This document shows positions 34,591-46,892 of a stretch of 64,000 bases of DNA, in pieces. The translations under genes were made by a program, and so were the position numbers. The stretch lies in NCBI GenBank assembly GCA_032717465.1, contig CM064669.1:41452019-41516018 (forward strand). The letters run 5' to 3'. This stretch comes from Coenobita brevimanus. Lineage: Eukaryota; Arthropoda; Malacostraca; Decapoda; Coenobitidae. Positions within the stretch are counted from its first letter, which is position 1. Every line of letters starts with the position of its first letter. The notes beneath the pieces are model-generated. The model saw nothing but the letters and a program-made list of their open reading frames with translations, was not told the origin of the DNA and ran no database searches.

Positions 34591-34763
34591 TCATCCATTA
34601 TATGATTAAAGGAAACTTACAATACAGGGAGAGGGGCACTAACCATCCCTCCTGATCTGGGTGTAGATAGAGGTATTCACTTGTCCCACTCTACCCAGAA
34701 CCTAGTCCTCGTGGAGACATAAATCAGTGCAAAATATCGTTTTCTATGATAGCAGATTGTGGT

Positions 34764-34846
<83 letters not shown>
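34764..34846. repeat. (CA)n microsatellite
   Basis: Perfect CA tract of about 80 bases. Confidence 0.97.
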
Positions 34847-34847
<1 letters not shown>

Positions 34848-36865
34848 GGGTTGATTATAAATACATTAGTGGGAATGGGTTCCTCAAGCCAGCTAGTAAT
34901 CCACATAAAAGCCAGAGGCCGTATTCACAAAGGACCTTAACCAATTACTTATGCTTAATAAATACCCAGACAGCAGCTACATATCACGGATAATATTTTT
35001 AGTTATCGTGTTTTTTGGCGTTATTATTTACTAAGGTTTGCTTGTGAAGTGTTTGGCAGAGCATGCATTAAAATAAAAAGACGAGTAACTTATTATACAA
35101 CTTAAGCTTAAAAACATTAATAGATGCGACCCATGGTGATCTTCCTTTCCTTATTTTTGTCCTGTCTGTTAATAGATGATTCAGGTGAAATTACTGACCT
35201 AATAATGTTCGAAAACCACGACCTAAAATGCAATGATTCCCCATAACCTAGCGCCACATCAAACTCTCATGCATGTAAGTCAAAAGGCATCAAAAGAAAG
35301 TAACTGCTTAAAAGTCAGATTGAACAGGTTTCTGCTATTATACTGGACAGAACCTGAAGGATAATCGACGCTTTCATCTGGATTCACGAGTCATCTGTTG
35401 CGACTTATGAGCGGGCCCGTGAGGCGCTCGTAAATTGGGGATGTTATACTGGTGTGGGATTCTCCAACAACTTTATGATCGTTTCTCGGTCGTAACTGTG
35501 ACTTCTTTTCCAGAAATGACAAAAAAAGGGAAGGCTCTGGGTCTTGTCATGTCAAACAATACAAACAAATATGGGTTAGGTGAGGAAAACTATCTTGGGT
35601 TATGTCTGTTTCCTGCAAGATGAATAAGGAGAAGAGAGTGTGATGAAAATCTGTCAATTTCATCCTGGAAAAAATAATCTAAGGTATGGCAAGGATTCGA
35701 TCATACATATGTTTGAGTATCCGACTCCTGGAGCCTGGTGGTCTAGTGGTTAGAGCACACCAGCCACTGGTAACTGGGAGCTATCTGATCATGTAATGCC
35801 ATCAAGGGGTGTAGGGCTGTTATCTTCCCTTATATTATGTACGGTACTAAACTACGGTTACGTATTTCAGCTCATGAAACAAACCAACAGAAACACTGAC
35901 ATCACCATAATGATGATGTTAGTTACTCAGAATAAGAGATTTTTACCTCTCCAGTTATCTACAAACTACCCCTGGGACACCCTGCATTTATTAAGTGTCA
36001 CACAGCCTCTCGCAACCCTGATTTTTGTCGCGACCTGAAGTTAGGCACCGCTAATATATACTCAGTTCGAAAACTGTCATGCCGATCACTATCGTCTGGA
36101 GATGGCAAGAAAAAAAAAAACAGGAATGCATCGTCTGATTGAAGGAGTAAATCGATGTTTGATAAGATTACCTTTATATCATCATTATTCCTAGTACTGG
36201 CAGAGGAAAAAAATAGATAGATAAACTACTGTATATATGGAGTTAACAAAGGTTGCACCCTTTTCTAAACCTGGAATTCAGTGGAATAGCTCTATCCCAC
36301 AGGCATCAGGAAGAGGAATTTTGCTTGGATTCTTTGGCTTGCGAGGCGGTGTGGATGGATGTGTGGAACGCTTTTACTGGGCTGAGACTTCTTTTCTTTT
36401 CTGTTCCTGGATTACTCTATCCCCGTCTGAATGGTAAAACAGTGACTACAACTACAACTACGATGACGACGATGATAATGATACTGACAGATGATTTTAC
36501 TTAGTTCTGGTAAACCTCTGTCAATGAAAAGGTTAGAAACAAGCAACATTAGTCTCCTCACTATGATGATACGTGATATTGAATTCTTTACTGCTGTCAT
36601 ACGATTTCATTTTGCCTGGAGAGGCCTCGGGACTGAAGGGGTATGGTATGTGTGCTTTAAACCGGAGGGGGGAGGGGGCGAGTCATGCAAAGGGTAATGG
36701 GTATTCACTGGCAGGGATTAAAACATGCTAAACAGAAAGGAATGCCGATAAATGCTAGGGAAACGATTGGTAGTATTTTGCAACCTGATATTGTACGTCG
36801 TTCCTCTCTACTGAATTTTTCTGAGTGCATGATAAACGTTGGTAAAGTGGAACGCGATGTGAAGG
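34847..36865. other. Unassigned sequence with decayed hairpin-family arms
   Basis: No gene recognised. Isolated arm-like pieces of the TTAA hairpin family occur near 36093-36106 ('ACTATCGTCTGGAG'), 36488-36510 and 36600-36620. A possible SINE head lies at 35727-35790. Confidence 0.45.
35727..35795 (+). mobile_element. Possible tRNA-like SINE head
   Basis: 'GCCTGGTGGTCTAGTGGTTA' resembles a tRNA 5' part with an A-box-like 'TGGTCTAGTGG'. A clear B box is absent, and no cloverleaf can be closed, so a tRNA gene is not supported. Confidence 0.35.
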
Positions 36866-38226
36866 GTGAGTGGTGGATTGAATGAGTGGAAGGCAATGAT
36901 TGACTGTGTGCGTGTGGATGAGAGAATGAGAAGGTATGTAATGGATGCAAGAGCATACATAGGATGGGGGAGTGGACTTTCTAACCACCACATTGTGGTG
37001 GTGAAAGTCAAGGTACAAATGCGATCATGAATAGATGGAAAGGACAGGAGAAAGTAATCCATACAGAGGAGGACATAAAGGCTGCAAAAGGATGGAAAAA
37101 AGACAGAATATAAAAAAGACTGGGTAAATATGTTCTTGGAGCGGATGGGAGAGGTGTGTGCAGGATACGCACAGAAGAAATCTGTGTAGCATGTGAGGTG
37201 GTGTGTGGGGTGAAGAGAAGACGAAAGGGGGTGCAAGAACAGCATGGTGACATGAAGAGGTGAGACAAGCCGTGGCGCAAAAGAAAGAATATAGTGATTT
37301 GATGGGAACCAGAAGCATGAATGAGGAAGAGAGAGGTGAAAAGATTAGTAAGACAGAGAATGAAGAGAGAGGTGAAAAGATTAGTAAGAGAGTATGAAGA
37401 GAGTGAACGAGGAATTTGGAAGAAATTTCAGTGTAAAGTGGAGGGTACGTAAGAAAATGTTCTGGACGGAGTTGAAGAGAATTAGAAAGGGTGATAAAGA
37501 AGTTCGTAGGGGATGATAGATCAAAATAGTACACTGATAGTGGAGAAGAGAGAAAAAGTGACCAGATGGAGAGAGAGAACACTTTATGGGATTGTTAAAC
37601 ATAGAGAATGAAAGTAATGCCAGTATAAGTGGCTGGAGAATGGCTGGGAGAAGGAGGGAGGCGAGAGGGGAGGAAGAGATCAGTAGGATGGAAGTATTGG
37701 AAACAATGACGAAAATCAAAATGGGGAAAGCCCTAGGAATTGATGGAGTGCGTGGGGAAATGCTGATGAACGACGGAGAGACAGTGGTACAATGGATATA
37801 GAAGATTTGCAGACTGGCCTGGGAGGAAGGTAAAATCCCAGAAGATTGAGTGTCAAGTACAATTATTCCCCTGCACTAAGGAAAAAGGGAAAAAGAAGTG
37901 TGCAGTAATCAGAGGGGCATTTGTTTACTTAGTGTCATAGGAAAAGTATATGGTAGGATACTTACTGTCAGAGTTTGGGAAATAACTGAGGAATCAATTG
38001 AAGAACAGGGAGGTTTTAAGAAGAGAAAAAGTTGTGTGGATCAGATATTCATCCTTAGGTCTTTAATGGAAAAGTTTCTACAGAAGGGAAAAACAGTTGT
38101 ATGAGGACTTCATGGATTTGGACAAAGCATATGACAGAGACAGACAAGGAATGTGGAAAATATTGAGAATATATGGAGTAAATGGGATTTGTTGAATGCC
38201 GTGAAGAGTATATATGAGGTGGCTAA
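36866..38226 (+). pseudogene. RTE-like LINE copy 1, 5' part (endonuclease end to reverse transcriptase)
   Basis: The product would be a LINE endonuclease/reverse transcriptase. Homology to copy 2 begins at about 36866 with the endonuclease end: frame fragments read '..AMIDCVRVDERMRRYVMDA' and '..GLSNHHIVV', where the expected SDH triad is altered to SNH. Reverse transcriptase text follows with 'KMGKALGIDGVRGEMLM', 'RGICLLSVIGKVYGRIL', 'EQGGFKKRKSCVDQIF' and a motif A segment (FMDLDKAYDR-like, 38106-38140). Several frameshifts and stops separate these. At 38227 the copy is cut by a TIR element; it resumes at 39415-39701. Confidence 0.8.
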
Positions 38227-39414
38227 CACCCATAGTCTTGAAACTGAGGGCAGGGGTTACCCTTCCCGCACCCCGCTCGAAGTGGAAGCTCACACCTTCT
38301 ACGTAAGCGGTAATTTTGAAAGCGCGAGAGCGCACCCCTCGTGTGAGTAGGCGCAGCAAACAGTTGATAACACTGCTAATTTTTACATTCATATCTTAAA
38401 AACAATACATAAGGCAGTTTCTAAGATTCATACGCAATATAATCTATTAATGTTTTCAATTCTTACCTCTTCTATTATTGAAGATTGGCATTTGTTCTTA
38501 AATACTCTGTATAGAAGTATGCATACAGGGTTTGGAGAACCTGTACCGTAGGAAAAATTCGGTGTCAGACATAGCTTCAAAGGGGTTCATGCGGTCAAGT
38601 AATAACCCTACGAATACGCATTGGCTGGTCATAACGATTCTGACTATGTTTCTGCCCCAAATGCTTGTTTCAGCCATTTTTCCCAACCAGAACCTTGAAA
38701 TCCCATCCCCAAGACACGGAGGGGAGTTTAATTTGAAAACCAACGACAAACACCGAAAATAAAAGCCAAATTCGTTCAAATCACATCAAAATACACCAAA
38801 AAATTTACTGCCAAGCCAAAACAAAATTGTGTGGGCTTGCAAAAGCTCACCTAACGCAAACATGAGACTTCGTAATTCAAACTAACCTGCCGTGCACCAG
38901 TCGTCTGTTCAGGTAGTACTCGACCATTCTTTACCGTAGGAATTATTTCACGTACTAATCAAACTAATTATAATAGTGTCATACACCATATCTGATAAAC
39001 AGTTTGGCTGAAATATTGAGAAATAAAAAGAAAGTGGACACAGTTACCTCATCTTTGTTTTCATCTCGTCGTAAATCAACCATCTCCGGAGAAGCGGTGA
39101 GTCTTTTACAACGATAAAAATATCAAACGTCTATTTATTTCTTTACACGATGTTTTTATTATTAATTTAAAATTTCCATCAGACACACCATAGGGTCCTT
39201 CAAATTCTACATAGTTTTCTACGCACAAGGCTGCTATAATATGACAAAGGGGCACGCGAAGGGGTGCTATTAGGGTCCTCGCGGATTCCAGTACTACGCT
39301 GTAGTAATCCTCTCTTGTTCACCGAAGAACGCTCTCCCTTTCGTGCGTTAAGACTACCAAAATGATGCAAACAGGACAAGGTGAATGCCTGCCCACAGTT
39401 TAAGACTACGGCTG
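38227..39414. mobile_element. Non-autonomous TIR element with TAA target duplication (1188 bp), Harbinger-like
   Basis: It sits inside RTE-like LINE copy 1. The 3 bp TAA is present at both borders (38224-38226 and 39415-39417). The termini are inverted: left 'CACCCATAGTCTTGAAACTG' and right (reverse complement) 'CAGCCGTAGTCTTAAACTGT', both followed by GGGCAGG. Removing the element and one TAA restores gap-free alignment to LINE copy 2 over 39 bases. A TWA target site is typical of PIF/Harbinger elements. No transposase is visible; the longest frame (38498-38779, minus) has no recognisable domain. Confidence 0.82.
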
Positions 39415-39701
39415 TAAAGCTGCAGTGCAGGTGCATAGTGAACTGTGTGGATTTTTATATCGGAATGTTGGACTGAAACAGGTACGTCTCATGTCTTCAT
39501 TGTTGTTCAATATGCTTCTGGATGGGGTTATAGAAGAGATACAAGGCAGGGCAGTGGATGTTGGGACAGCCCTAATGAGAGAGAGAGAGCAGCGTTTGGA
39601 AACTTCCTATTAGGTTGTTTGCAAATGATAGTGTACTGTTACGTGAAGACGAAGGGGAACCGCAAGGCTTGGTGAATGAATTTGGGAGAGTGTAAGAAAC
39701 A
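39415..39701 (+). pseudogene. RTE-like LINE copy 1, 3' remainder
   Basis: It resumes the interrupted reverse transcriptase. 'VGLKQVRLMSSLLFNMLLDG' is a motif B region (QG altered to QV), followed by 'EEIQGRAVDVGTA' and a degenerate motif C ('FANDSVLLREDEG', with FADD changed). Similarity ends at 'LVNEFGRV' near 39701, where copy 2 begins directly. Nothing downstream of motif C survives. Confidence 0.8.
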
Positions 39702-42340
39702 CTCTTACCGAGTGGCAAGAGTGAAAGATGAGTTTTGGCCAAATGTAGAAGCATGTATGGACAAGTTTGAGAGGAGCAAGAGAGTGTTTTTGACTGGAGA
39801 CATGAATGGCAAAGTTGGGAATGTACGAGTGGATGGAGTGGTTGGTCAGTGGGGTGTGCCACCTGAAGCAAATGGGAATGGTAGTGCTTTGGTGGACATC
39901 TGTGCTGGTAAAGGGTTGGCACTAGCTAACACCTCCTTTTGGCATAAGATGATCCACAGGTATACATGAAGAGTCATGAGGAGGATGGATGGTGAACTTG
40001 ATGAACGAAAGGCAATGATTGATTACGTGTGTGTGGATGAACGAATGAGAAGACAAGTGTTGGATGCAAGAGTGTGGAGAGGGTGGGGGAATGGAATCTC
40101 GGACCATCACTTAGTGATGGCCAAGGTAAGGCTGCAAAGAAAAATGGTTGAAGAGACGAAGGGGAAGACAGGAGGAAACAGCTCCTGTGAGAAGAGTGGA
40201 GAAGTTGCAAGACAGTGAGAAAATGGCAGAGTATAGGAGCATAGTGGAAGAAAGATTGGGAAGGTATGAGTAAGAGCAGATGGATGCGGTGGAAGACGTA
40301 TGCAAGATATTCACGGAGAGATAGGCACAGCGTGTGAGGTGGTTTGTGGAGTGAGGAAAAGATGCAGGGGTGTGCAAGGGACAGCATGGTGGAATGATGG
40401 GGTGAAACGAGCTGTGGAACTAATGAAGAAGACATAAAGTGAATGGCTAGCGAGTAGACGTAGGGGAGAAGATGAGAGAGAGAAGAGAGAGGTATATGTG
40501 GGCAGGAGAAGGGAGGTGAAGAGATTGGTGAGGGAGAGTAAGAAGAAAGTGGATGAACAGTTTGGGAGGAATCTGACTGTGAAATGGAAGGAGAGTAAGA
40601 AACTGTTTTGGAAGGAGGTAAAGAAAGAAAGGCAGTGTGAAAGGGGAAATAGTAGGGGAGTGAAAAATAGGAATAATAGATTATTGGTGGAGAAGAGAGA
40701 GAAACTGAGGAGATGGAAGGAGCACTTTGAGGATTTGCTGAATATATACTGTCGAGTGAAAGCAGTGTGAGTATAAGTGGTTGGGGAATGGCTGGGAGAA
40801 GAACAGATGAGAGGAGGGAGGAAGAGATTAGTAGGGCAGAAGTAGTGGAAGCAATGAAGAATATCAAGATGGGAAAGGCCCCAAGAATTGATGGAGTGTG
40901 TGGTGAAATGCTGAAGTGAGAATGAAGTGGAGTGGATATGGAAGTTATGTAGACTGGCGTGGAACGAGGGAAGGGTTCCGGAGGACTGGAAATCAGGTAT
41001 AATTGTTCCTTTATACAAAAGAAAAGGGGAAGAGAGAAGTATGTGGTAGCCATAGGGGTATTTGCCTTCTTAGTGTGACTGGAAAAATATATGGTAGAAT
41101 ACTCATTGATAGGGTCAGGCATATAACTAAGGAGCTAGCTGGAGAAGAACAAGGGGGAATTAGGAAGGGAAAAGGGTGTGTAGATCAGAGATTTGTTCTA
41201 AGATGTTTAGTGGAGATGTATCTAGAGAAGGGAGAGAAAGTGTATGCTGCCCTCATGGACTTGGAGAAAGCTTATGACAGAACAGATAGGCAGGGTATGT
41301 GGAATGTATTAATAATATATGGAGTGGAGGGGACTCTGTTGAGTGCTGTGAATGGTATGTACGAAGGAGCTAGGGCTACGGTGCGAGTGGATGGTGAGCT
41401 GAGTGAGTTCTTTGATCTCAATTTGGGACTGAAACAGGGTTGTGTGATGTCTCCATGGCTGTTTAATATATACACGGATGGGGTTGTAAAGGAGATGCAA
41501 GGTAGGGCAGTTGATGTAGGGTCGCTGTAATGAATGAGAGTGAGATGTGGATGATTCCTGTGTTGCTGTTTGCTGATGATACAGTACTGCTGAGTGAAGA
41601 TGAATGGGAGTCGCAAGGTTTAGTGAATGAATTTGGAACACTGTGTAGGAAGAGGAATCTGAAAGTTAATGTAAACACGAGTAAAGTTATGGTGTTTGAG
41701 AGGAATGAAGTCACAGAATGCATAGCGAGGTTGGATGGTGAGGATATGGAGAATGTGAGTGCATTCAAGTACTTGGGTAGTGTGATGAGTAAGGATGGAA
41801 CTTTTGGGGATGAAGTGCTTGAAAGGGTACAGCAGGGAAGGAAGGTTGTTGGTTCAATGAAAGCAGTGATGAGAAACAGGGAGGTGAGTATGGAAGTAAA
41901 GAAGTCACTGCATGATAGTATTGTGATCCCAACTCTGACGTATGGAAGCGAGGCATTGACCTTGCAAGAAGGGAACAAGTCAATAATGAGAGCAGTGGAA
42001 ATGAGTTATTTGAGAGAAGCATGTGGAGTTGCATGGAGAGACAGACTGGCAGACTGGCAAATGAGGAAGTGAAGGAGCGTTGTAGTGTAGATGTGGATAT
42101 GACAAAGCGATAGGAGAAATACACTGAGGTGGTTTGGCCGTATGGAGAGGATAGAGAGCAAGAGATTAAATAGGAGAGTTTATGTGAGTGAGGTGTAGGG
42201 GGGGGGAGAGGGAGGAGGAGGCCGAAGATGTGAAGGAGGGATGGGGTGGAGAGGTATATGGGATGGGTGTGTAGACTGGGGGCAGGCCAGCGATATGGCA
42301 GGGGACAGGACGACATGAAAGCGATTTGTTTCTGGCCACC
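39702..42340 (+). pseudogene. RTE-like LINE copy 2, endonuclease/reverse transcriptase with few lesions
   Basis: Endonuclease segment first: 'VFLTGDMNGKVGN' (GD-N motif), 'LALANTSFWHKMIHRYT', an in-frame TGA where a Trp codon is expected (39967), then 'GNGISDHHLVMAKV' (SDH motif). A basic linker follows (40498-40770). Reverse transcriptase: 'RGICLLSVTGKIYGRILIDR', 'EEQGGIRKGKGCVDQRF', motif A 'ALMDLEKAYDRTDR', motif B 'LKQGCVMSPWLFNIYTDG', one frameshift near 41530, motif C 'LLFADDTVLLSEDE', then 'AFKYLGSVMSKDG' and 'TYGSEALTL'. The C-terminal region decays after 42060 and ends near 42340. It is 5'-truncated inside the endonuclease and therefore dead on arrival or secondarily deleted. Confidence 0.87.
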
Positions 42341-42449
42341 TCTTGCAGACAGTGTTACTCAGTTTAGGGGGGCTTGTTTGTAGTGAAGGGTCAGTGAAGC
42401 TATATCCAACCCCACTATAATTCATTTACTTATTGTTCTTTTGCAGGTT
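42341..42449. mobile_element. Fragment of TTAA-type hairpin element
   Basis: 'CAGACAGTGTTACTCAGTTT' at 42346-42365 is a left inner arm joined directly to the end of LINE copy 2. No right arm is clear. Confidence 0.4.
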
Positions 42450-42691
42450 ATTTCCCCTAACCCAATGACAGAATAAGATAATACTATGGCTCAGTATCCT
42501 GTCCATATCACACCTTCGCGACTAGCACCATATTTTATTGCTAATTTATTGTTACATTTCAGCATTAGAGAGGGTCGATGGCAGTTTTATGTCTAATTAA
42601 AGTTAACAGGAAATGGTTCGTTCTATTTCCTGAGCTGAATAAAATCTTCTGGATGCAAGAAGTAAATACATCATCGTGGTGAGGGAGTAAA
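42450..42691. mobile_element. TTAA-type hairpin element, decayed
   Basis: Left outer arm 'TTCCCCTAACCCAATGACAG' from about 42452. The right inner arm is 'GAGCTGAATAAAATCTTCTG' near 42632-42651, followed by 'GCAAGAAGTAAATACATCAT' and 'GAGGGAGTAAA'. Confidence 0.5.
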
Positions 42692-42794
42692 TAGGCCATT
42701 ATGTTCCCCACAGTCACACCCTCTTCCTCACCTTCCTTCTCTCTCTCTCCTTCCCAGACTTGTGAAATTGACAATAAAATACACGAACAAATAG

Positions 42795-45480
42795 CGGAAG
42801 TCTATTGCCCCCAGGATACTGTAATTGTTGGAATTTCAATATACCATTAACAAGATGGACTGGATCCTTACCTTCACACACAGGGTTACACTTGTATGCT
42901 AACTTACTTGAATGCTCATTATATCAGTTTCTTGAGCAACCAACATGTCGAGAAAATATCCTAGATCTTATACTGGCGACATTCATAATGTTCAAGTAGG
43001 AGAAGAATTTAATACTACTGATCATTGCACTGTCACATTCAACCTCAGTTTCCGTAACACCCCCAAAGTTGTAGTTATGAGAAAATCCAAGACTAAAAGA
43101 AAGCTTATTTACACAATGAAAGCGAATTATCAAAAGTACAAACATACACACATTATGGACAGAGTTCACAGACATCCTTAATATGGCGGTTATGCAGTGT
43201 GTACCGATGCGTAATAGGAAACCAGTGAAAATTAATAAGCCAAAATAGTGATACTTAAATATTAAGAAGTCTTTCAGCAAAGAAACTTGTTTATCAGAAA
43301 TGCAAAGCCACTGATAATAAGGAGGATAAAGATATTTACCCTAAGTTACGTCAAAATGATAAAAAGTTAATAAAGCAAAGTAAGAAAAACCTTGAAGTGC
43401 ATATTGCAAGTATCAGTAAAATCAAACGCCAAAGAATTTTCCAATTATATCAGAAATAAGAAAATATTAACATCATCAATAAGATCATTAGTATCAGCAG
43501 ATGGTAAGCATACAAATGGCCAATCCGTGAAGGCTAAAATTCTTAATACTTTCTTTACATCATTATTTAAAGTAGAAAGTCCAAGTTCAATCCAAACATT
43601 GTCCTCTGCACGCGAAGATGAAGACAACACACTCAGAGAAATTATCATCAGTGAGAGAGATATGCTCTTCATGCTAAATAGACTAAAGATAAATAAAACA
43701 CCAGGGCCTGATAGAATATTTCAAAGAGTCTTAAAGGAGGCAAAAGACGAACTAGTGAAACCCTTTGCACACATATTCAATATCTCTCTCAGAAGCGGCA
43801 CTGTACCAAGCGGTTGGAAATTAGCAAATGTAATTCCAGTTTTCAAAAAGGGAGACAAATCTCAACACAGCAATTACCAGCCAATATGCTTGACATCAGT
43901 TGTTTGCAAGTTGTTGGAAACCATAATTAGAGATAAACTGGTGAAGCACTTAGAACAGAACATCTCATCAAAGACTTTCAGCACGGATTCCGAAATAAGC
44001 GTTCATGTCTCACTAACCTACTTGATTTTTCAATGGTATTATCATCATGTACGACAGCACTAAATCAGTCAATGTCTTTTACCTTGATTTCAAAAATGCA
44101 TTTGATAAAGTTCCACATATTCGACTTGAAAAACTGTGCGTCTATGGTATTGGTGACAGTGATTGAAAGCTGGCTTACGAATCATAACCAAAGAGTTGTA
44201 ATCAATTGTAAGGAATCAGACTGGAAAAATGTTATAAGTGGAGTACCGCAAGGCTCAGTTTTGGGTCCTATACTGTTCTAAATTTATACAGACAATACTG
44301 ATGAAGGCATTTTGTAAAATATCAAAATTCCCTGGCGATACAAAGATTAATAATACAGTAGATACCCGAGAACAAAGAATACTGATTCAAAGGGATCTTG
44401 ATAAACTGCTTAATTGGGAGGAAAAATAGCAAATGGATTTTGATACTGATAAATGCAAAGTTCTAAATATTGGGATTAAAAATGAAAAATTTATTTAAAC
44501 AATAAATCATTCACAACTCATGAATGTAACTCATGAAAAAGATCTAGGAATATATGTAACAGGTGATCTGAAGCCAAGTAAACAATGCATAGAAGCAATA
44601 AAGAAAGTTTGAAAAACTAATTGGATTTACTGGTAGATCATTTGAGTTCAGATCTGAAAATATCTTTTGTATAATTCCTTAGCGCATCAACATCTAGAGT
44701 ACTGTGTGCAGTTCTGGTCACTGTGTTACGGGAAAAGATATAGAGAAATTTGAGAGAGTGCAGCGACGAGCAACAAAAATGATACCCAGACTGAGGAACA
44801 AATCATACGAGAAGCCTATCAATGCACAGACTACGAGGGATCTGATTCAAGTATTCAAGCTTATTAAAGGAGCTGATGAGCTGGATGTTGACAGGTACTT
44901 AACGATTGATCATTCGAACTCTCCTAGAGGTAATGGGTATACAATTATTGGAAAGCATTTTCAGTCCAATGAAGCCAATCAATTTCTCCTTAACAGGGTT
45001 GTTAAAATTTGGAACAAACTGTCCAGGGATGTCGTTGACTGAAGTACAGTGGTGCCATTAAAAAAAAAAAAATCGCTTGGATAAGTATCTCGCTTCAAAT
45101 CCCCAGCTAAACACCTTCATGACTGAATAATACTGAAGCTGTTTTCTCTATTTCAGAGTGTGACGAAAATACAGCAGGGAAATACTAAGTAACTAATGAT
45201 ACCTATAGCTTGTTGACACTTGCAGTGTTATATAGTAAGACAGAATATAGCTTACCACTTTTCAGTCTTTCCTATGAAATTTCAATGTCAGCTTGTTAAT
45301 GCTGCATGGTGGTCCTCACTTTTTTCCTGCCAGCTTCGACTGGAGGGTTTGGTGGGTGGGTGAGGGGGGGGAGAGTTCTTGCTTTACTATCCTTAACTTC
45401 AACATGAAGAATTAGATATCACAGTGATAGTCTTCTGTGTAACAAGCAGCCTCGAAAGGACCAATAGGTCTGTTGCTGTT
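42795..45480 (+). pseudogene. CR1/L2-like LINE, decayed (endonuclease end, reverse transcriptase, C-terminus, 3' region)
   Basis: The endonuclease end is recognisable near 42820-43050 ('NFNIPLTRW', 'ENILDLIL', 'TTDHCTV'). Reverse transcriptase: 'INKTPGPDRI', 'SGWKLANVIPVFKKGDKSQH', motif A 'LDFKNAFDKVPH' (frameshifted, 44090-44120), motif B 'SGVPQGSVLGPILF' ending at a stop (44281), motif C altered to 'FPGD'. The C-terminal part has 'KFERVQRRATKMIPRLRNKS', 'DLIQVFKLIKGADELDVDRY' and 'NRVVKIWNKLSRDVV'. At least six frameshifts or stops. A 3' region with 'GGGTTTGGTGGG' near 45347 recurs in the relic at 62 kb. Confidence 0.85.
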
Positions 45481-45504
45481 TGCTTTCCTTTGTACTCCTA
45501 TGTA

Positions 45505-45890
45505 CACCTCTCCCTCCCTCCTTTCCTCTCCCTCTTCCTCCTTTTCTATCCTTCATTCTCCTTCCCTCTCCCTATCTCTCCCTCCCTCCACTTCCCCCTC
45601 CTTCCCTCTTCCTCCTCTCCCTCCCCATCCTTCCCTCTTCCGCCCTCTCCCTCCCTCTCCTTCCCTTTCCCTCCCTATCCTTCCGTACCCTTCACTCTCC
45701 CTACCTCTCCTCTCCTTCCCTCTCTCTCCTCTCCCTCCCTCTCCCTCCCTCCCTTCCTTCTTCCCCTTCTCCCTCCCCCTCCCTCGTACTTACTCCCTTC
45801 TTTTCCTATCTCTCTCCTCCTCTCCTGTTACACCTATCATTCTTTATTTCTCTCCTTCCCTTTTTCCTCTCCCCTTTCCCTCTCCTTTTA
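45505..45890. repeat. Polypyrimidine tract (CCCTCT-rich)
   Basis: Irregular C/T-only sequence, which yields Ser/Pro/Leu open frames in three phases. Not coding. Confidence 0.95.
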
Positions 45891-46030
45891 CCTACAAAAT
45901 TGCATCAATATTCAGGCGACTCAAACTGTATCACTCTTTACTTTTTAAATTAACTTCCCTCATAAAAAAAAAATGTTAAGTGACAGGTGTCATACAAGGT
46001 GGGAGGCAGACCATGTCACCCTGTACGATA

Positions 46031-46112
<82 letters not shown>
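46031..46112. repeat. (GA)n followed by (CA)n
   Basis: (GA)n at about 46031-46064 and (CA)n at about 46066-46111, followed by AGACAGAC text. Confidence 0.96.
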
Positions 46113-46113
<1 letters not shown>

Positions 46114-46429
46114 CAGACAGAGACAGACAGACAGTGAGAGATGAAGAGACAAAGACAGAAACAATGAGAGATATAGAGATACAGTGACAGAGACAGTGAG
46201 AAATACAGAGGTTTAGTCGTGCCATTTGGAAGAAACGGCAAATACAGTGAACACTCTTCTAGTCTGCATCGGTAATATACTACAGGATACTGAAGTGTAA
46301 TATGAAGAATAAACTGCTGACGAAAAGATGGTACGAAATCTCCATCGCCACATAGATGGACTTCATCATCAGTGCCACTACATGCAGGCGTCCCTCTACC
46401 ACCTGACAGACCAGTGACCGGGGAAGCCT

Positions 46430-46614
46430 TTTTTTTTTTTTTTTTTTTTAATGTATTCTTCACGCCTTTAGTCAGCATTATTCACAGTGGTGGATTTCCT
46501 GTTGTGGATGTATTAATGCTGGCTGCAGTGTGAATAATTTACCCTGAATTAAATAAAATGGTCTGGAGACTGAAGAATAAAATACGAAATAAGTCGCAGA
46601 AATGAAGGGGTTAA
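46430..46614. mobile_element. TTAA-type hairpin element, decayed
   Basis: Right inner arm 'AATTAAATAAAATGGTCTGG' near 46547-46566, then 'GAAGAATAAAATACGAAATA' and a right terminus 'GAAATGAAGGGGTTAA' with TTAA at 46611-46614. The left side contains a T-tract (46429-46449) and a weak outer arm 'ACGCCTTTAGTCAGC'. Confidence 0.55.
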
Positions 46615-46760
46615 CCAAATAGATTACCCGATTATCATGTCCTGCCCGCAAATGCAAAGATCAAAGTTCGCTTTCCTTGTTCAGCCTGGAGTATAGCTTA
46701 GAACATGGACACAAACCTGCTTCTGGACGACATGTTCTAGGTGAAGGTTTGGAATAGGTT

Positions 46761-46814
46761 TGAAAAAAAAAAAAAAAAAAAAAAAAAAAAGATTATCTGA
46801 AGATCCTCATGTGG

Positions 46815-46892
<78 letters not shown>
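46761..46892. repeat. poly-A, (CT)n and (CA)n cluster
   Basis: A-tract of about 30 (46761-46790), (CT)n at about 46814-46839 and (CA)n at 46839-46890. Confidence 0.96.

Noticed and set aside
35727..35795. tRNA gene
   Set aside because: There is an A-box-like motif but no B box, and acceptor and T stems cannot be formed.
39974..41122. Minus-strand open frame of 382 codons
   Set aside because: It lies antisense to the RTE-like LINE copy 2, whose plus-strand frames carry real endonuclease and reverse transcriptase motifs. The minus frame is Ser/Leu/His/Pro-rich with no domain.
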